DNA of 64,000 bases from an uncultured Gemmatimonadota bacterium (GTDB lineage: Bacteria > Gemmatimonadota > Gemmatimonadetes > Gemmatimonadales > Gemmatimonadaceae). Position 1 is the first letter of the stretch. The number at the start of each line of letters is the position of its first letter. The position numbers were made by a program, and so were the translations under genes. Below are positions 24,740 through 42,335 of the stretch, in pieces. The DNA lies in the NCBI GenBank assembly GCA_903910555.1, contig CAIVZZ010000003.1:1-64000 (forward strand). Reading direction: 5' to 3'. The notes beneath the pieces were generated by a model. It did not search any database. It was not told the origin of the DNA and saw nothing but the letters and a program-made list of their open reading frames with translations.

Positions 24740-24791
24740 GACGCACCTCGCGGGAGTGCCGTCCAGCCTTGTCCCGCCCTAAGTTTCACTC

Positions 24792-26201
24792 GTGCCCGAT
24801 TTCCTTCTCCATAACTCGCTGACGCGCGAGACCGAACCGTTCGCGCCAGCGGACGGCCGCACGGTGCGGCTATACACGTGCGGCCCGACGGTCTACAACG
24901 CCGCGCATCTCGGAAATTTCCGCACCTTCCTCTTTGAGGATCTGCTGCGGCGCGTGCTGCGCCTGCGCGGATGGGGCGTGGAGCAGGTGATGAACCTGAC
25001 CGACGTCGACGACAAAATCATCAAGCGTGCGACCGAGCAGGGAAAGACGATCCGGCAGCTGACCGATCCGGTTATTGAAGTCTTTCACGAGGATCGCGAG
25101 TTCTTGCGAATTCAGCGCGCCGAGCATTATCCGCGCGCGACGGATTTCATCAAGGAAATGATCGCGCTCGTAAAGCGGCTCGTGAAAAAGAAGGTCGCGT
25201 ACAAAGCGGATGATGGATCCGTCTACTTCGCGATCGATAAATTTCCGACGTACGGAAAACTCTCGCGGCTGGATACGCGCGAGCTGAAGACCGGCGCGCG
25301 CGTTGCGCAGGACGAATACGCGAAAGAGAACGCACAGGATTTCGCTCTCTGGAAAGCGGCGAAACCCGAGGATGAAGCGTGCGCCGCGGCGTGGGATTCA
25401 CCGTGGGGACGCGGCCGTCCCGGCTGGCATCTCGAGTGCTCGGCGATGGCGATGACGATCCTCGGCGAGACGATCGATCTGCATTGCGGCGGCGTCGATC
25501 TGATCTTTCCGCATCACGAAGATGAAATCGCGCAGAGCGAAGCCGCGACGGGAAAAACGTTTTCGCGTGTCTGGTGCCACGGCGAGTTTTTGCTGACTGA
25601 TGGATCGAAGATGGCGAAGCGTGTCGGCAACGTGAGCACGGTTTCGGATTTGCGCGCGAACGGCGTGAGTGCGGCGGCGCTGCGGCATTTCGTGTTCTCG
25701 ACGCATTATCGCAAGCAGCTGAATCTTTCGGGCGATGCGCTCGAGGCTTCGTCTGAAGCGGTCCGAAGGGTCGGCGATTTTGCGGACCGATTGGACCGCG
25801 AATCGGCGGGGACGCCGGCGCTGGCCGAGGCGGCGGAGACGCTTTTGATCGAGGCGACCGCGGCATTTTCAGACGATTTGAACGCGCCGCGGGCGATGGG
25901 GTCGCTGTTTGAGTTCATCACGGCGGCGAACCGTGAGTTTGATGCCCGGGGGACGTCGACGGAGGCGGTGGTTCGGGCACGGGAGGCGTTCAGGCAGGTG
26001 AACGCGGTACTGGATATTGTGCCGGACCGGGGGACTGAGGATGGCGAGCTGGCGGCGTGGGTTGAGGGGCAGCTGGCGGAGCGGGCGGCGGCGCGGCAGC
26101 GGCGGGATTTTGCGGCGGCGGATGCGGTGCGTAAAGGGTTGGAGGAGAAGGGGATAGCTATTGAGGATTCGGCTTCGGGGACTCGGTGGAAAAAACTGTG
26201 A
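24792..26201 (+). CDS. cysS: Cysteinyl-tRNA synthetase
   Basis: 'LYTCGPTVYNAAHLGNFRTFLFEDLLRR', 'GRPGWHLECSAMAM', 'DLIFPHHEDEIAQSEA', KMSKS variant 'KMAKRVGN'. Confidence 0.97.
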   Translation: MPDFLLHNSLTRETEPFAPADGRTVRLYTCGPTVYNAAHLGNFRTFLFEDLLRRVLRLRGWGVEQVMNLTDVDDKIIKRATEQGKTIRQLTDPVIEVFHEDREFLRIQRAEHYPRATDFIKEMIALVKRLVKKKVAYKADDGSVYFAIDKFPTYGKLSRLDTRELKTGARVAQDEYAKENAQDFALWKAAKPEDEACAAAWDSPWGRGRPGWHLECSAMAMTILGETIDLHCGGVDLIFPHHEDEIAQSEAATGKTFSRVWCHGEFLLTDGSKMAKRVGNVSTVSDLRANGVSAAALRHFVFSTHYRKQLNLSGDALEASSEAVRRVGDFADRLDRESAGTPALAEAAETLLIEATAAFSDDLNAPRAMGSLFEFITAANREFDARGTSTEAVVRAREAFRQVNAVLDIVPDRGTEDGELAAWVEGQLAERAAARQRRDFAAADAVRKGLEEKGIAIEDSASGTRWKKL

Positions 26202-26255
26202 GGGGTGAGGGGGAACATCGGTGAGGGGTGAGGGGGAAGGTCGGTGAGGGGTTGG
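26198..26255 (+). repeat. G-rich tandem repeats (GTGAGGGGTGAGGGGGAA..TCG), G-quadruplex potential
   Basis: Two near-identical copies plus a partial third, directly read. Confidence 0.7.
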
Positions 26256-26293
26256 TTTTTGGGATGGATGTGCGAGATTTTGGTGTTGGAATT

Positions 26294-26365
26294 GCCTGCT
26301 TAGCTCAGCGGTAGAGCACTCGATTTGTAATCGAGCGGTCGTCAGTTCAATCCTGACAGCAGGCT
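26294..26365 (+). tRNA. tRNA-Thr(TGT)
   Basis: Cloverleaf; acceptor GCCTGCT/AGCAGGC; anticodon loop TTTGTAA. Confidence 0.95.
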
Positions 26366-26578
26366 CTTGGAAATCAGGTGGCGCGACCCCAAACGCGCCG
26401 ATCGGGCCGCGCTCCGGCGGCCATTGACTAAGCCTTTGAGCCCGCCTATTTTACGAGGCTCGCGGAGAACTTTTCCAATTCCCTCCGCCAGCTTTGCTGT
26501 CCGCGGGAGTTTTCTGTCGTTTTCAGCGGGCGAATGGCGACTTGAGACTAGAACAGAAGTGGTCGTGAAGGATCGAGC

Positions 26579-26661
26579 GGTGGGGTACCCAAGTGGCCAA
26601 CGGGAGCAGACTGTAAATCTGCCGGCTCACGCCTTCGAAGGTTCGAATCCTTCCCCCACCA
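26579..26661 (+). tRNA. tRNA-Tyr(GTA)
   Basis: Acceptor GGTGGGG/CCCCACC; anticodon loop CTGTAAA; long variable arm. Confidence 0.95.
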
Positions 26662-26728
26662 TGACGCAGTGAGGGGTGAGGAGTGGGACGGGTGGGATTG
26701 CGTGAAGGGATAGAGGAGAGAGGGCAAC

Positions 26729-26801
26729 GCGGGAGTAGCTCAGCTGGTAGAGCGCAAGCCTTCCAAGCTTGATGTCGCGGGTTCGAGCCCCGTCTCCCGC
26801 T
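26729..26801 (+). tRNA. tRNA-Gly(TCC)
   Basis: Acceptor GCGGGAG/CTCCCGC; anticodon loop CTTCCAA. Confidence 0.95.
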
Positions 26802-26833
26802 CTGGTAGTGAGAACGTGCTGGGTTTCTAGAGT

Positions 26834-26906
26834 GCACGCATAGCTCAGTCGGTAGAGCACCCCCTTGGTAAGGGGGAGGTCATCGGTTCAATCCCGATTG
26901 CGTGCT
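26834..26906 (+). tRNA. tRNA-Thr(GGT)
   Basis: Acceptor GCACGCA/TGCGTGC; anticodon loop TTGGTAA. Confidence 0.95.
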
Positions 26907-26955
26907 TTTTTTGTACACGGCAGAAGGCAGACGACAGACGACAGGTTGAGGAACC

Positions 26956-27108
26956 ATGCCCCGCGAAAAAATCATTCTTGCGTGCAGCGACTGCAAGAAC
27001 AGGAACTATTTCACGACGAAGAACAAGCGCGTGCATCCCGAGCGCGTTGAGTGGAAGAAGTACTGCCCGCGCTGCGACAAGCACGTGCTCCACAAGGAGA
27101 CGAAGTAA
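26956..27108 (+). CDS. rpmG: 50S ribosomal protein L33 (zinc-binding form)
   Basis: [50 protein letters not shown]; below the ORF-track length cutoff; two CxxC. Confidence 0.95.
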   Translation: MPREKIILACSDCKNRNYFTTKNKRVHPERVEWKKYCPRCDKHVLHKETK

Positions 27109-27339
27109 GTGACCGACGTTCAGGTCAAGGAACCGTCGCTTCCGGAGCGGACCGTCGCGTTTTATCACGACGTGATGGCCGAAATGAAGAAGGTGACGTG
27201 GCCCGATTTTCCGCAGGTGAGGCAGCTCTCGATCAGCGTGATTCTTCTCTCGCTGTTCATCGGCGGCGTCATCGCGATCATGGACGTCATCCTGCAGCAG
27301 GTGCTCGTTCGTTGGATTCCGTCTCTGTTCGGAGGGTGA
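27109..27339 (+). CDS. secE: Preprotein translocase subunit SecE
   Basis: 'FYHDVMAEMKKVTWPDFPQVRQLSISVILLSLFIGG'; GTG start. Confidence 0.95.
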   Translation: MTDVQVKEPSLPERTVAFYHDVMAEMKKVTWPDFPQVRQLSISVILLSLFIGGVIAIMDVILQQVLVRWIPSLFGG

Positions 27340-27340
27340 G

Positions 27341-27883
27341 GTGACGCATCACTTTTACGCGGTCCAGACGACCTCTGGCCACGAGAACAAGGTGCGCAAC
27401 CTGATCCAGCGAAAAATCGACGCTGACACCACGCCGGCTGCCGAGCGCGTAATCCGCCAGGCACTCGTGCCGACGGAACAGGCGGTCGAGATCAAGAACG
27501 GCAAGAAGGTCACGGTGGAGCGGAAGGTGTATCCCGGCTACGTGCTCGTCGAAATGGTCATCGATCAAGAGACGCTGCACACGATCAACGGGATTCAGGG
27601 CGTGATCAAGTTCGTCGGAAAAGATCGCGACCCGCAGGCGCTGCGCCCGGATGAAGTCAATCGCCTGCTCGGCATCGCAGACGAGACGGTTGAAGAAGCA
27701 CCGAAAGAAGAGATTCCGTTCCTGGTTGGTCAGGCGGTGGCGATCACGGAAGGACCGTTCACGGATTTCAATGGGACGGTTGAGGACGTGATGGCGGATA
27801 AGGGGAAGGTTCGGGTTTCGGTCTCGCTGTTTGGCAGGCCGACTTCGGTTGAACTGGATTACTTGCAGCTGAAGGCGCATTAG
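27341..27883 (+). CDS. nusG: Transcription termination/antitermination protein NusG
   Basis: 'FYAVQTTSGHENKV', 'YPGYVLVEM', KOW 'GQAVAITEGPFTDFNGTVEDV'. Confidence 0.97.
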   Translation: MTHHFYAVQTTSGHENKVRNLIQRKIDADTTPAAERVIRQALVPTEQAVEIKNGKKVTVERKVYPGYVLVEMVIDQETLHTINGIQGVIKFVGKDRDPQALRPDEVNRLLGIADETVEEAPKEEIPFLVGQAVAITEGPFTDFNGTVEDVMADKGKVRVSVSLFGRPTSVELDYLQLKAH

Positions 27884-27907
27884 TTCTTCGCTGCTTTGCA
27901 GACGTGT

Positions 27908-28028
27908 ACTGTTTTTTGTTGGTCGGTGTTCTGTAAGAGAATTTGTCCGGGCCGTTGATCGTTTCGACGCGCTTCGATTTTAGGACGGAAAACCTTCGTT
28001 AACCGACGCACGGAAAACAGTTCACTCG
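27908..28028 (+). repeat. Copy B of intergenic inverted-repeat element (arms 27908-27930 and ~28001-28022)
   Basis: Left ACTGTTTTTTGTTGGTCGGTGTT; right AACCGACGCACGGAAAACAGTT (reverse complement ~80% match). Confidence 0.55.
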
Positions 28029-28061
28029 CGGTTTGTTTCTGTTTTTGTAGATGCCCTTGCG

Positions 28062-28128
28062 CGGGGCAGCCTAGTCAGGCGAGGAGCGCCCCGTCGGATA
28101 CCACTACGACGCTAAACACACCGTGGTA
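28062..28128 (+). promoter_or_regulatory. Structured 5' leader of rplK (two hairpins)
   Basis: CGGGGC..GCCCCG (28062-28067/28088-28093) enclosing GCCT-AGTC-AGGC; TACCAC..GTGGTA (28099-28104/28123-28128). Confidence 0.4.
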
Positions 28129-28198
28129 GTCAGCAACCAACATCCCGCAGAGTGCTTCGCGGCTGGTGAGTTGCTTCACGCACCCCAAGAGGAGCCAC

Positions 28199-28621
28199 AT
28201 GGCAAAGAAGGTCACGGGTTTCGTCAAACTGCAGATCCCTGCAGGAAAGGCGAATCCGGCCCCGCCGGTCGGTACAGCGCTCGGACCGCAGGGAATCAAC
28301 ATCATGATGTTCTGCAAAGAGTTCAACGCTCGGACGCAGGGCCAGGATACGATTCTCCCGGTTGAGATCACGATCTACGGCGACAAATCCTTCACCTTCA
28401 TCCTGAAGACACCGCCAGCCGCGGTGCTCATCAAGAAGGCTGTTGGAATTGAAAAGGGCTCGGGTCAGCCGAATCGCAACAAAGTTGGCAAGATCACCAA
28501 GGCACAGATCCGCACGATCGCGGAGCTGAAAATGCCCGATCTCAACTGCGAATCAATCGAGTCGGCAATGGCGATGGTCGCCGGTGCCGCACGATCGATG
28601 GGCGTGGAGGTCGCAGACTGA
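28199..28621 (+). CDS. rplK: 50S ribosomal protein L11
   Basis: [44 protein letters not shown]. Confidence 0.98.
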   Translation: MAKKVTGFVKLQIPAGKANPAPPVGTALGPQGINIMMFCKEFNARTQGQDTILPVEITIYGDKSFTFILKTPPAAVLIKKAVGIEKGSGQPNRNKVGKITKAQIRTIAELKMPDLNCESIESAMAMVAGAARSMGVEVAD

Positions 28622-29310
28622 TGCGCACACACGGAAAGAAGTATCGCAAGGCCGTCGAAGGCCGCGAGATCTCCGCGGTCGTCCAGCCGAAGCAGGCGCT
28701 GGAGATCGTCAAGACCAAGGCGTATGCGAAGTTCGATGAAACTGTCGACGTCGCCGTCCGCCTCGGTGTCGATCCGCGCCACGCGGACCAGATCGTGCGC
28801 GGCACCGTCGTTCTCCCGGCTGGTTCGGGTACGACGGTTCGCGTGCTCGTCATCGCAGTCGGTGACAAGGCCAAGGAAGCCGAAGCCGCCGGCGCCGATT
28901 TCGTCGGCACCGAATATCTGGCCAAGGTCAAAGAAGGCTGGCTGGATTTCGATATCATGATCGCAACGCCGGACCAGATGGGACAGATCGGCGCACTCGG
29001 ACGCGTGCTCGGCCCCCGCGGGTTGATGCCGAATCCGAAGGCCGGAACCGTCACGTTTGACGTCGCGCGTGCTGTGAAAGAAACCAAAGCGGGCAAGATC
29101 GAGTTCCGCGTCGATAAAGGCGGCAACATTCACGCTGCTATCGGCAAGGTCTCGTTCGCGCTCGAATCGCTCGAACAGAACTTCCAGGCCCTGATGGACA
29201 CCATCGTCCGCTCGAAGCCGAGCGCGTCGAAGGGCGTGTATGTGAAGACGGTCGCCGTCTCCAGCACGATGGGCCCGGGCGTGCGTGTCGACACCACTCC
29301 CTACCGGTAA
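28621..29310 (+). CDS. rplA: 50S ribosomal protein L1
   Basis: '[27 protein letters not shown]', '[19 protein letters not shown]'. Confidence 0.98.
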   Translation: MRTHGKKYRKAVEGREISAVVQPKQALEIVKTKAYAKFDETVDVAVRLGVDPRHADQIVRGTVVLPAGSGTTVRVLVIAVGDKAKEAEAAGADFVGTEYLAKVKEGWLDFDIMIATPDQMGQIGALGRVLGPRGLMPNPKAGTVTFDVARAVKETKAGKIEFRVDKGGNIHAAIGKVSFALESLEQNFQALMDTIVRSKPSASKGVYVKTVAVSSTMGPGVRVDTTPYR

Positions 29311-29315
29311 GAGCG

Positions 29316-29840
29316 ATGAAACGAACCGATAAAGAGGAGCTCGTCCGCGGGCTCAAGAAGAAGATGGAGGGCGCTGACGCGCTCTACTACACCGACTTCA
29401 CCGGCCTGAGCGTGAAGAACATGACCGCACTGCGCCGCAGTTTCCGTAAGGCGGGCGTGGAATACGTGGTCATCAAGAACTCGCTCGCGTTGCGCGCGGT
29501 GAACGAGAGCGGTCTGCTCGCGCCGAAGCTCAAGGGACCGACCGGCGTCGTGATCGCGAAGGACGCGATCAGCGCTGCGAAGGCGCTGACCGACTTCGCC
29601 AAGAAGAACGAAGACCGGCCGTCCGTGAAGGGTGGACTGTACGAAGGCGCGGAGATCGATGCCGCGACCGTGAAAAAGCTCGCGCTGATGCCGACTCGTG
29701 ATGAGGCGCTCAGCATGTTCCTCGGATATCTCAACAGCGTGCTCTCCGGATTCGCGGGAGTACTCGACGCACGTAAGGTCCAACTCGAAGCCGCCGCACC
29801 GGCAGCCGACAACGCAACGGAGAACGTTTCAAATGGCTAA
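29316..29840 (+). CDS. rplJ: 50S ribosomal protein L10
   Basis: L10 motifs '[35 protein letters not shown]'; position rplA-rplL. Confidence 0.95.
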   Translation: MKRTDKEELVRGLKKKMEGADALYYTDFTGLSVKNMTALRRSFRKAGVEYVVIKNSLALRAVNESGLLAPKLKGPTGVVIAKDAISAAKALTDFAKKNEDRPSVKGGLYEGAEIDAATVKKLALMPTRDEALSMFLGYLNSVLSGFAGVLDARKVQLEAAAPAADNATENVSNG

Positions 29841-30222
29841 CGCAACGCTGAGCAAGGACGAAATCCTCGACGCGATCGGCAACATGTCGGTCCTCGAACT
29901 CGTCGACCTGATTGACACGTTCAAGACGAAGTTCAACGTCACCATCGCAGCAGTCGCAGCGGCTCCGGCCGGCGGCGCTGGTGCGGGCGGCGCAGCGGCA
30001 GCCGAAGAGCAGACCGAGTTCTCGGTTGTGCTCAAGGAAGCCGGCGGCAAGAAGATTCAGGTCATCAAGGTCGTCCGCGAGATCACGGGTCTTGGCCTGA
30101 AGGAAGCCAAGGACATGGTCGACGGCGCACCGCAGGTCGTGAAGGCCGGCGCAACGAAGGACGAAGCAGCCGCCATCAAGGCCAAGCTGGAAGAGCAGGG
30201 CGCAGTCGCCGAGATCAAGTAA
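29833..30222 (+). CDS. rplL: 50S ribosomal protein L7/L12
   Basis: [36 protein letters not shown]..; 8-nt overlap with rplJ (ATGGCTAA). Confidence 0.97.
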   Translation: MANATLSKDEILDAIGNMSVLELVDLIDTFKTKFNVTIAAVAAAPAGGAGAGGAAAAEEQTEFSVVLKEAGGKKIQVIKVVREITGLGLKEAKDMVDGAPQVVKAGATKDEAAAIKAKLEEQGAVAEIK

Positions 30223-30237
30223 GAGCTGGTTTTTGCT

Positions 30238-30271
30238 GCCGGCGCGCGGAGGTTCGTCCTCACGCGCCGGC
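30238..30271 (+). terminator. rplL-rpoB intergenic hairpin (attenuator candidate)
   Basis: GCCGGCGCG(..TTCG loop..)CGCGCCGGC, 9-bp perfect basal stem with upper stem. Confidence 0.5.
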
Positions 30272-30418
30272 GGTAACACCACCTCTCACTTGGTCTCGTC
30301 AATGCCGTCATTCGCACCGCACCACAACTGAAGTCCCTTTCCGTCGGTTCCGCCGCGCGAAATTTCGCGCACGCGGGACGGGCGGTTTTCGCCTGTCATC
30401 GGGTGAGCCCAGGTTGAT

Positions 30419-34996
<4,578 letters not shown>

Positions 34997-35000
34997 ACAC

Positions 35001-39326
<4,326 letters not shown>

Positions 39327-39371
39327 CTGAAAGCTGCTGTACTGAAAGCTGCTGTTATGAGTTTTCGGTTA

Positions 39372-39533
39372 TGACAACAAAAGGTGTGCGTTAACGGTCG
39401 TTGGTTGGCCGGGTACTGAACTAACTGCGACGGGACAGGTCGGTGCGGTGAAGGAACCGCAAACGACCTGTCCCGTCGTCGTTAGTTCATTAATTCGTTA
39501 CCAACGACTGTTAACGCACACCTTTTGTTGTCA
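39372..39533 (+). repeat. 162-nt two-tier near-perfect inverted repeat (copy D-like element)
   Basis: Outer arms 39372-39405/39500-39533 (34 bp, one G-T); inner arms 39417-39442/39464-39489 (26 bp, one mismatch, one G-T); apical GCGGT-GAAGGA-ACCGC. Confidence 0.9.
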
Positions 39534-39622
39534 CACCTCACGACCGTCTACACGTCCTTTTGTTGTCAGTACCGGCAGCCGGTAACTCGCTTTTACTCGT
39601 GTCTGTCCTCACATTCCAGAGG

Positions 39623-40945
39623 ATGACCGAGCCCACCCGCGTAATCCCGAGAAAGGCCGTATTGAGCTGGATGCTCTACGATCTAGCCAACGTGATCTTC
39701 TCGATGGGCGTCATCTCGAGCTACTTCTCGTTTTTCGTCCACGATGAAGTAGGCGCCGCGAGAGCCGATTCCATGCTCGGCCGCATCAGCGCCATCTCGA
39801 TGGGCATCATGTTCCTCGGCTCGCCGCTCCTGGGCGCGATGACCGACCGCGCTCGCAAACGCATGCCCTTTTTGATCTGGGCTACGCTGATCTGCTGCGC
39901 GTGTACCGCGCTGATCGCCCGCGGTCCGTTCATGGTGAGCGCGCTGCTGTTCATCGTCGCGAACGGCGGCTATCAGGCCGGCGTGCAGTTCTACGATTCG
40001 CTGCTGCCCGAGGTGACGACCGAAGAGAATCGCGGCCGTATCAATGGAACTGCGGTTGGCCTCGGCTACATGGGCTCTTACATCGCGGTGGGTGTCGGTC
40101 TCTTGATGACGGTGAAGGGGCAGCCGTTTCCGTATACGACGTATTTCTTGTTCATTGCCGCCGCATTCATGCTGCTCGCGCTCCCGTGCTTTCTCTTTGT
40201 GGGAGAGCAGGGGAACCCCAATCCGCGTCCGATTTTCACCTGGGGCGCTGTGACGGAATCGCTGAAGCAGACCGTGCATACGCTGAAATCCGGAAACAAA
40301 TATCCGGGGCTGCTGAGATTTCTGCTGGGTCGCGCGTTTTATACCGACGCGATCAATACCGTCATTCTGTTCATGTCGATCTACACGGTGAACGTCGCGG
40401 TGTCGACGGGGCTCACCGAGCAGGACGGTAAACAGAAGGCACAGCTCGTTCTGCTCTCGGCCATCACCGCGGCGATTTTCGGCGGCATCATCTGGGGTGT
40501 TGTCGTCGATAAGCTCGGACCGAAGAAGACGCTGACGATCGTACTTTCCGGCTGGATCTGCACATTCATCCTCGCGTCGTTCGTTGGATTTCTCCATCTG
40601 CACATCGGCTGGCTTTTCGTGGTCGCCTGTTCGGCGGGAATTTGCCTTGGCGGAACGTGGGCGTCGGATAGACCGCTGATGCTCCGGCTCACGCCGCCGG
40701 ATCGCGTCGGTGAGTTCTACGGACTCTACGGAATGGTCGGCCGCTTTTCGGCGGTGACCGGCCCGTTGCTCTGGGGATTCACCACCTGGCTGACCGTGGA
40801 GCAGGGCCATATGCCCGAGGTCAAAGGTGAGGCGTTCGCGATTCTCTCGCTGTTGGGGATGATGCTGGTCGCGTTCGCGATTCTGAGGAGCGTCTCCGAC
40901 GAGCCGCGCGACTGGAAGGCGCTCGGCGCGATCGCGCAGAGCTGA
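39623..40945 (+). CDS. MFS transporter, UMF1/Atg22-like
   Basis: 'KAVLSWMLYDLANVIFSMGVISSYFSFFV', multi-TM, 'GTWASDRPLMLRLTPPDRVGEFYGLYGMVGRFSAVTGPLLWG'. Confidence 0.88.
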   Translation: MTEPTRVIPRKAVLSWMLYDLANVIFSMGVISSYFSFFVHDEVGAARADSMLGRISAISMGIMFLGSPLLGAMTDRARKRMPFLIWATLICCACTALIARGPFMVSALLFIVANGGYQAGVQFYDSLLPEVTTEENRGRINGTAVGLGYMGSYIAVGVGLLMTVKGQPFPYTTYFLFIAAAFMLLALPCFLFVGEQGNPNPRPIFTWGAVTESLKQTVHTLKSGNKYPGLLRFLLGRAFYTDAINTVILFMSIYTVNVAVSTGLTEQDGKQKAQLVLLSAITAAIFGGIIWGVVVDKLGPKKTLTIVLSGWICTFILASFVGFLHLHIGWLFVVACSAGICLGGTWASDRPLMLRLTPPDRVGEFYGLYGMVGRFSAVTGPLLWGFTTWLTVEQGHMPEVKGEAFAILSLLGMMLVAFAILRSVSDEPRDWKALGAIAQS

Positions 40946-40947
40946 CG

Positions 40948-42315
40948 ATGTCCGCGCCCAGCGGAACGGCGCAGCAGACAACACCGCGGTTCGACCGGTT
41001 CAAGTTCACAAAAAAGAGATTTATCGCGCCAGCGCTGCTGGCCGACGAGGCGGTCATCGCTGCGGTGCGCGAGCACGCGGCACTGCACGGACTGCCCGAA
41101 GCCACCGTCTGGCGCGCGGTGCGCAAATACATCGACGAGATCGTGCCCGCGTTCAATCCGCTGGCCTACGCGTGGATCGGAATCGCCGCCTCGCGCGCGC
41201 TGCTGAATCTGTTCTATCGTGTGAACGTCTCGTACATACGACGCGATAGTTTCGACGATCTGCCGCCCGACAGCATCGTCATCTATTTAATCAACCACCG
41301 CTCGAACGCGGACTATGTGTTTTCGGGGTATGCGCTCGCAGGGCAGGTCGCGATTTCGTATGCCGTGGGCGAGTGGGCTCGCGTCTTTCCTCTAGAATAT
41401 CTGTTCAAGAGTTTCGGATCGTATTTCATTCGCCGGCGGTTTCGCGAGCCGCTCTATCACACGGTGCTCGAGCGCTACGTGCAGCTCGTCACGCGCAACG
41501 GCGTAACGCAGGGGATTTTTCCCGAAGGCGGCCTGACACGCGATGGCAAACTTCGTCCGGCTAAAATTGGCCTGCTCGATTATGCGCTTGGCATAGCGCG
41601 CGAACCCGGGTTTGCGGAGCGGATGTATCTCGTGCCGGTCGGAATCAACTTCGATCGTGTGCTGGAGGACCGCTCGCTGTTGCGCGAACTCGGCGCGAGT
41701 GAAGGGAAGGGACGAACCGGACGGCTCACGCAGCTCAGCGAGGTGCTCGGCTACGCCGTGTGGAATACCGGACGCCTCCTCTCGCGCACATGGAAACGCT
41801 ACGGCGAGGCCGCGCTCGTTGTGGGTGAGCCGATCGCACTCGCGCCCTGGTTCAATTCATTGGAGAAATCCGGGCGCGGCCTGTTCGCGATGTCGCGTAC
41901 CGACCGGCTCGGCGTGATTCAAGCGCTCACCGATGACGTGATGGAGCGCGTCGGCGAAATCATTCCCGTGACGCCCGTTCCGCTCGTGTGCGCCGCGATC
42001 CAAACGTTCGACGCGGATTTCATCACGCGTGCGAGTCTTCTCGAGCGCATGCTCGAAGTGCGCGAATCACTGCTGGATCGCCATTGCCAGGTTCTCGATG
42101 CCACGGAGGAAATCGGCGATACACTCGATCGCGCGTACGAGTTGCTGCGCTTGCGCCGCGTCGCGCTGCGCGAGGGGGCGGGCTACTTCGTGCTCCCTCG
42201 CGGGCGCGAGCTGATCAGCTACTACGCCAACTCGATCGCCCACCTGCTCGGCGAGTTCGCATCCGCCGTGCGCGCGCGTGACGCGCTTCCGGTCCACGCA
42301 ATAATCGATTTCTAG
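40948..42315 (+). CDS. Glycerol-3-phosphate / lysophospholipid acyltransferase (PlsB-like)
   Basis: HxxxxD motif 'NHRSNADYVF', 'GSYFIRRRF', 'FPEGGLTRDGKLRPAKIG'. Confidence 0.85.
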   Translation: MSAPSGTAQQTTPRFDRFKFTKKRFIAPALLADEAVIAAVREHAALHGLPEATVWRAVRKYIDEIVPAFNPLAYAWIGIAASRALLNLFYRVNVSYIRRDSFDDLPPDSIVIYLINHRSNADYVFSGYALAGQVAISYAVGEWARVFPLEYLFKSFGSYFIRRRFREPLYHTVLERYVQLVTRNGVTQGIFPEGGLTRDGKLRPAKIGLLDYALGIAREPGFAERMYLVPVGINFDRVLEDRSLLRELGASEGKGRTGRLTQLSEVLGYAVWNTGRLLSRTWKRYGEAALVVGEPIALAPWFNSLEKSGRGLFAMSRTDRLGVIQALTDDVMERVGEIIPVTPVPLVCAAIQTFDADFITRASLLERMLEVRESLLDRHCQVLDATEEIGDTLDRAYELLRLRRVALREGAGYFVLPRGRELISYYANSIAHLLGEFASAVRARDALPVHAIIDF

Positions 42316-42328
42316 AATCGATTTCTAG
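42303..42328. repeat. 13-bp tandem duplication AATCGATTTCTAG x2 at the acyltransferase stop codon; also forms a hairpin
   Basis: Directly read; AATCGATT is self-complementary, so the two copies can pair with TCTAG loop. Confidence 0.7.
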
Positions 42329-42335
42329 CCGCCGC

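Noticed and set aside
27884-28198. Possible tRNA-Trp between nusG and rplK or around secE
   Set aside because: No cloverleaf or CCA anticodon loop found; only hairpins and repeat element B.
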